This document shows positions 5,901 through 6,400 of a DNA stretch of 6,400 bases, piece after piece (positions within the stretch are counted from its first letter, which is position 1; each line of letters begins with the position of its first letter). Under the pieces are notes generated by a model, which saw nothing but the letters and a program-made list of their open reading frames with translations, had not been told where the DNA came from and did not search any database. Source of the DNA: Paenibacillus sp. UBA6285 (GTDB lineage: Bacteria > Bacillota > Bacilli > Paenibacillales > Paenibacillaceae). The stretch spans positions 68,249 to 74,648 of the forward strand of contig DJUJ01000162.1 of assembly GCA_002438345.1 (NCBI GenBank), given 5' to 3'. Made by a program: the position numbers and the translations under genes.

Positions 5901-5924
5901 AGAAAGCTCCTTTTGGAGCTTTTT
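5901..5924 (+). terminator. Rho-independent terminator after ccpA
   Basis: An 8-bp perfect stem (5903-5910 with 5915-5922), which can be extended to 10 bp with one G-U pair, closes a TTTT loop. Ts run through 5924, and a second T tract follows at 5929-5933. It lies 27 bases past the ccpA stop. Confidence 0.85.
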
Positions 5925-5948
5925 ATGCTTTTTACAGAAAAATCTTCG

Positions 5949-5955
5949 AAGGAGG
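5949..5955 (+). promoter_or_regulatory. Ribosome binding site fixing the TTG start of mtnN
   Basis: AAGGAGG lies 8 bases before TTG 5964. The nearby ATG at 5968 is in another frame and reaches a stop after five codons, and the next in-frame ATG (5994) falls inside the conserved IGAMDEE motif. TTG is therefore the start. Confidence 0.85.
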
Positions 5956-5963
5956 CGTTATCT

Positions 5964-6400
5964 TTGAATGAAATTATTGGATTAATAGGTGCGATGGATG
6001 AAGAAATTAAGCTACTACTAGAAGAAATGGAGAATAAGGAGACGAAAGTCAAAGCAGGAATACATTATTACATAGGAAATATATTAGGTAAGTCCGTAGT
6101 GCTCTGTAAATCTGGGGTAGGCAAAGTGAATGCCGCAGTTACGACACAAATTCTAATCGATACCTTTGGTGTATCACGTGTGCTGTTTACTGGGGTTGCT
6201 GGAGCTGTGCATCCTGAACTGAATATTGGAGATATTGTTATATCGTCTACTTGTGTACAGCATGACATGGATGCTACGGCGCTTGGCTTTTCAAGAGGTG
6301 AAATACCTTATCAGGAAAACTCCGTCTTTCAGGCAGACCCTGAATTGGTGCTGCTTGCTGAGAGGGCTTGTAACGAGCTAGGCCAAAAGTACTTGGTTGG
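5964..6400 (+). CDS. mtnN: 5'-methylthioadenosine/S-adenosylhomocysteine nucleosidase, 3' truncated by window edge
   Basis: MtnN (Pfs) hydrolyses methylthioadenosine and S-adenosylhomocysteine to adenine plus the thioribose or ribosylhomocysteine. It feeds methionine salvage and the activated-methyl cycle, and gives the precursor of AI-2 where LuxS is present. The 145 codons visible are the N-terminal portion of a protein usually about 230 aa long. Seen here: IIGLIGAMDEEIKLL, with Glu14 matching the catalytic Glu12 of the E. coli enzyme; the CKSGVGKVNAA substrate-pocket loop (48-58); FTGVAGAV (75-82); and the DIVIS...QHDMDATALGF segment (90-109) that is typical of the family. The catalytic Asp near residue 197 is beyond the window. 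The start is TTG 5964. No clear promoter is visible between the ccpA terminator and this gene, so it may depend on read-through or on a promoter inside the terminator region. Confidence 0.94.
   Translation, partial: MNEIIGLIGAMDEEIKLLLEEMENKETKVKAGIHYYIGNILGKSVVLCKSGVGKVNAAVTTQILIDTFGVSRVLFTGVAGAVHPELNIGDIVISSTCVQHDMDATALGFSRGEIPYQENSVFQADPELVLLAERACNELGQKYLV

Overview
The window looks like chromosomal DNA of a low-to-moderate GC, spore-former-type Bacillota, most likely Paenibacillus. The evidence is strong AGGAGG-type ribosome binding sites, TTG starts on two genes, compact intergenic hairpin terminators, and a PtsI and a CcpA that read like the Bacillus/Paenibacillus proteins. The genus is inferred from sequence recall, not from a search.

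Layout. (1) 1-1181, plus: the C-terminal two thirds of ptsI (PTS enzyme I), closed by a strong terminator near 1213-1247. (2) 1364-3314, plus: a two-gene operon of an ECF sigma factor and a single-pass membrane protein that is probably its anti-sigma factor. The two overlap by 8 nt and are preceded by a sigma-A-like promoter. (3) 3341-3384: a hairpin between convergent genes that can serve both strands. (4) 3416-3940, minus: a DJ-1/PfpI-family protein whose start is best placed at 3940. (5) 4148-4600, plus: an unrecognised 150-aa protein with a CxC...CxxC probable metal-binding N-terminus. (6) 4601-4864: a gene-free stretch of 264 bases with a 13-bp hairpin, two candidate promoters, a cre-like site and a 15-base palindrome. 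(7) 4865-5875, plus: ccpA, closed by a terminator. (8) 5964 to the window end, plus: the start of mtnN (MTA/SAH nucleosidase), with a TTG start.

How the genes fit together. PtsI starts the phosphate relay that charges HPr on histidine. CcpA reads the serine-phosphorylated form of HPr and controls carbon catabolite genes, so the two ends of the window belong to the same carbon-control circuit, though each has its own transcription unit. The sigma/anti-sigma pair is a self-contained envelope-signal module. The PfpI-like protein and MtnN are housekeeping or stress enzymes. I see no mobile element, CRISPR array, tRNA or rRNA. The window is mostly ordinary core genome. The least explained parts are the CxC/CxxC protein, the input of the sigma module, and the layered control region of ccpA.
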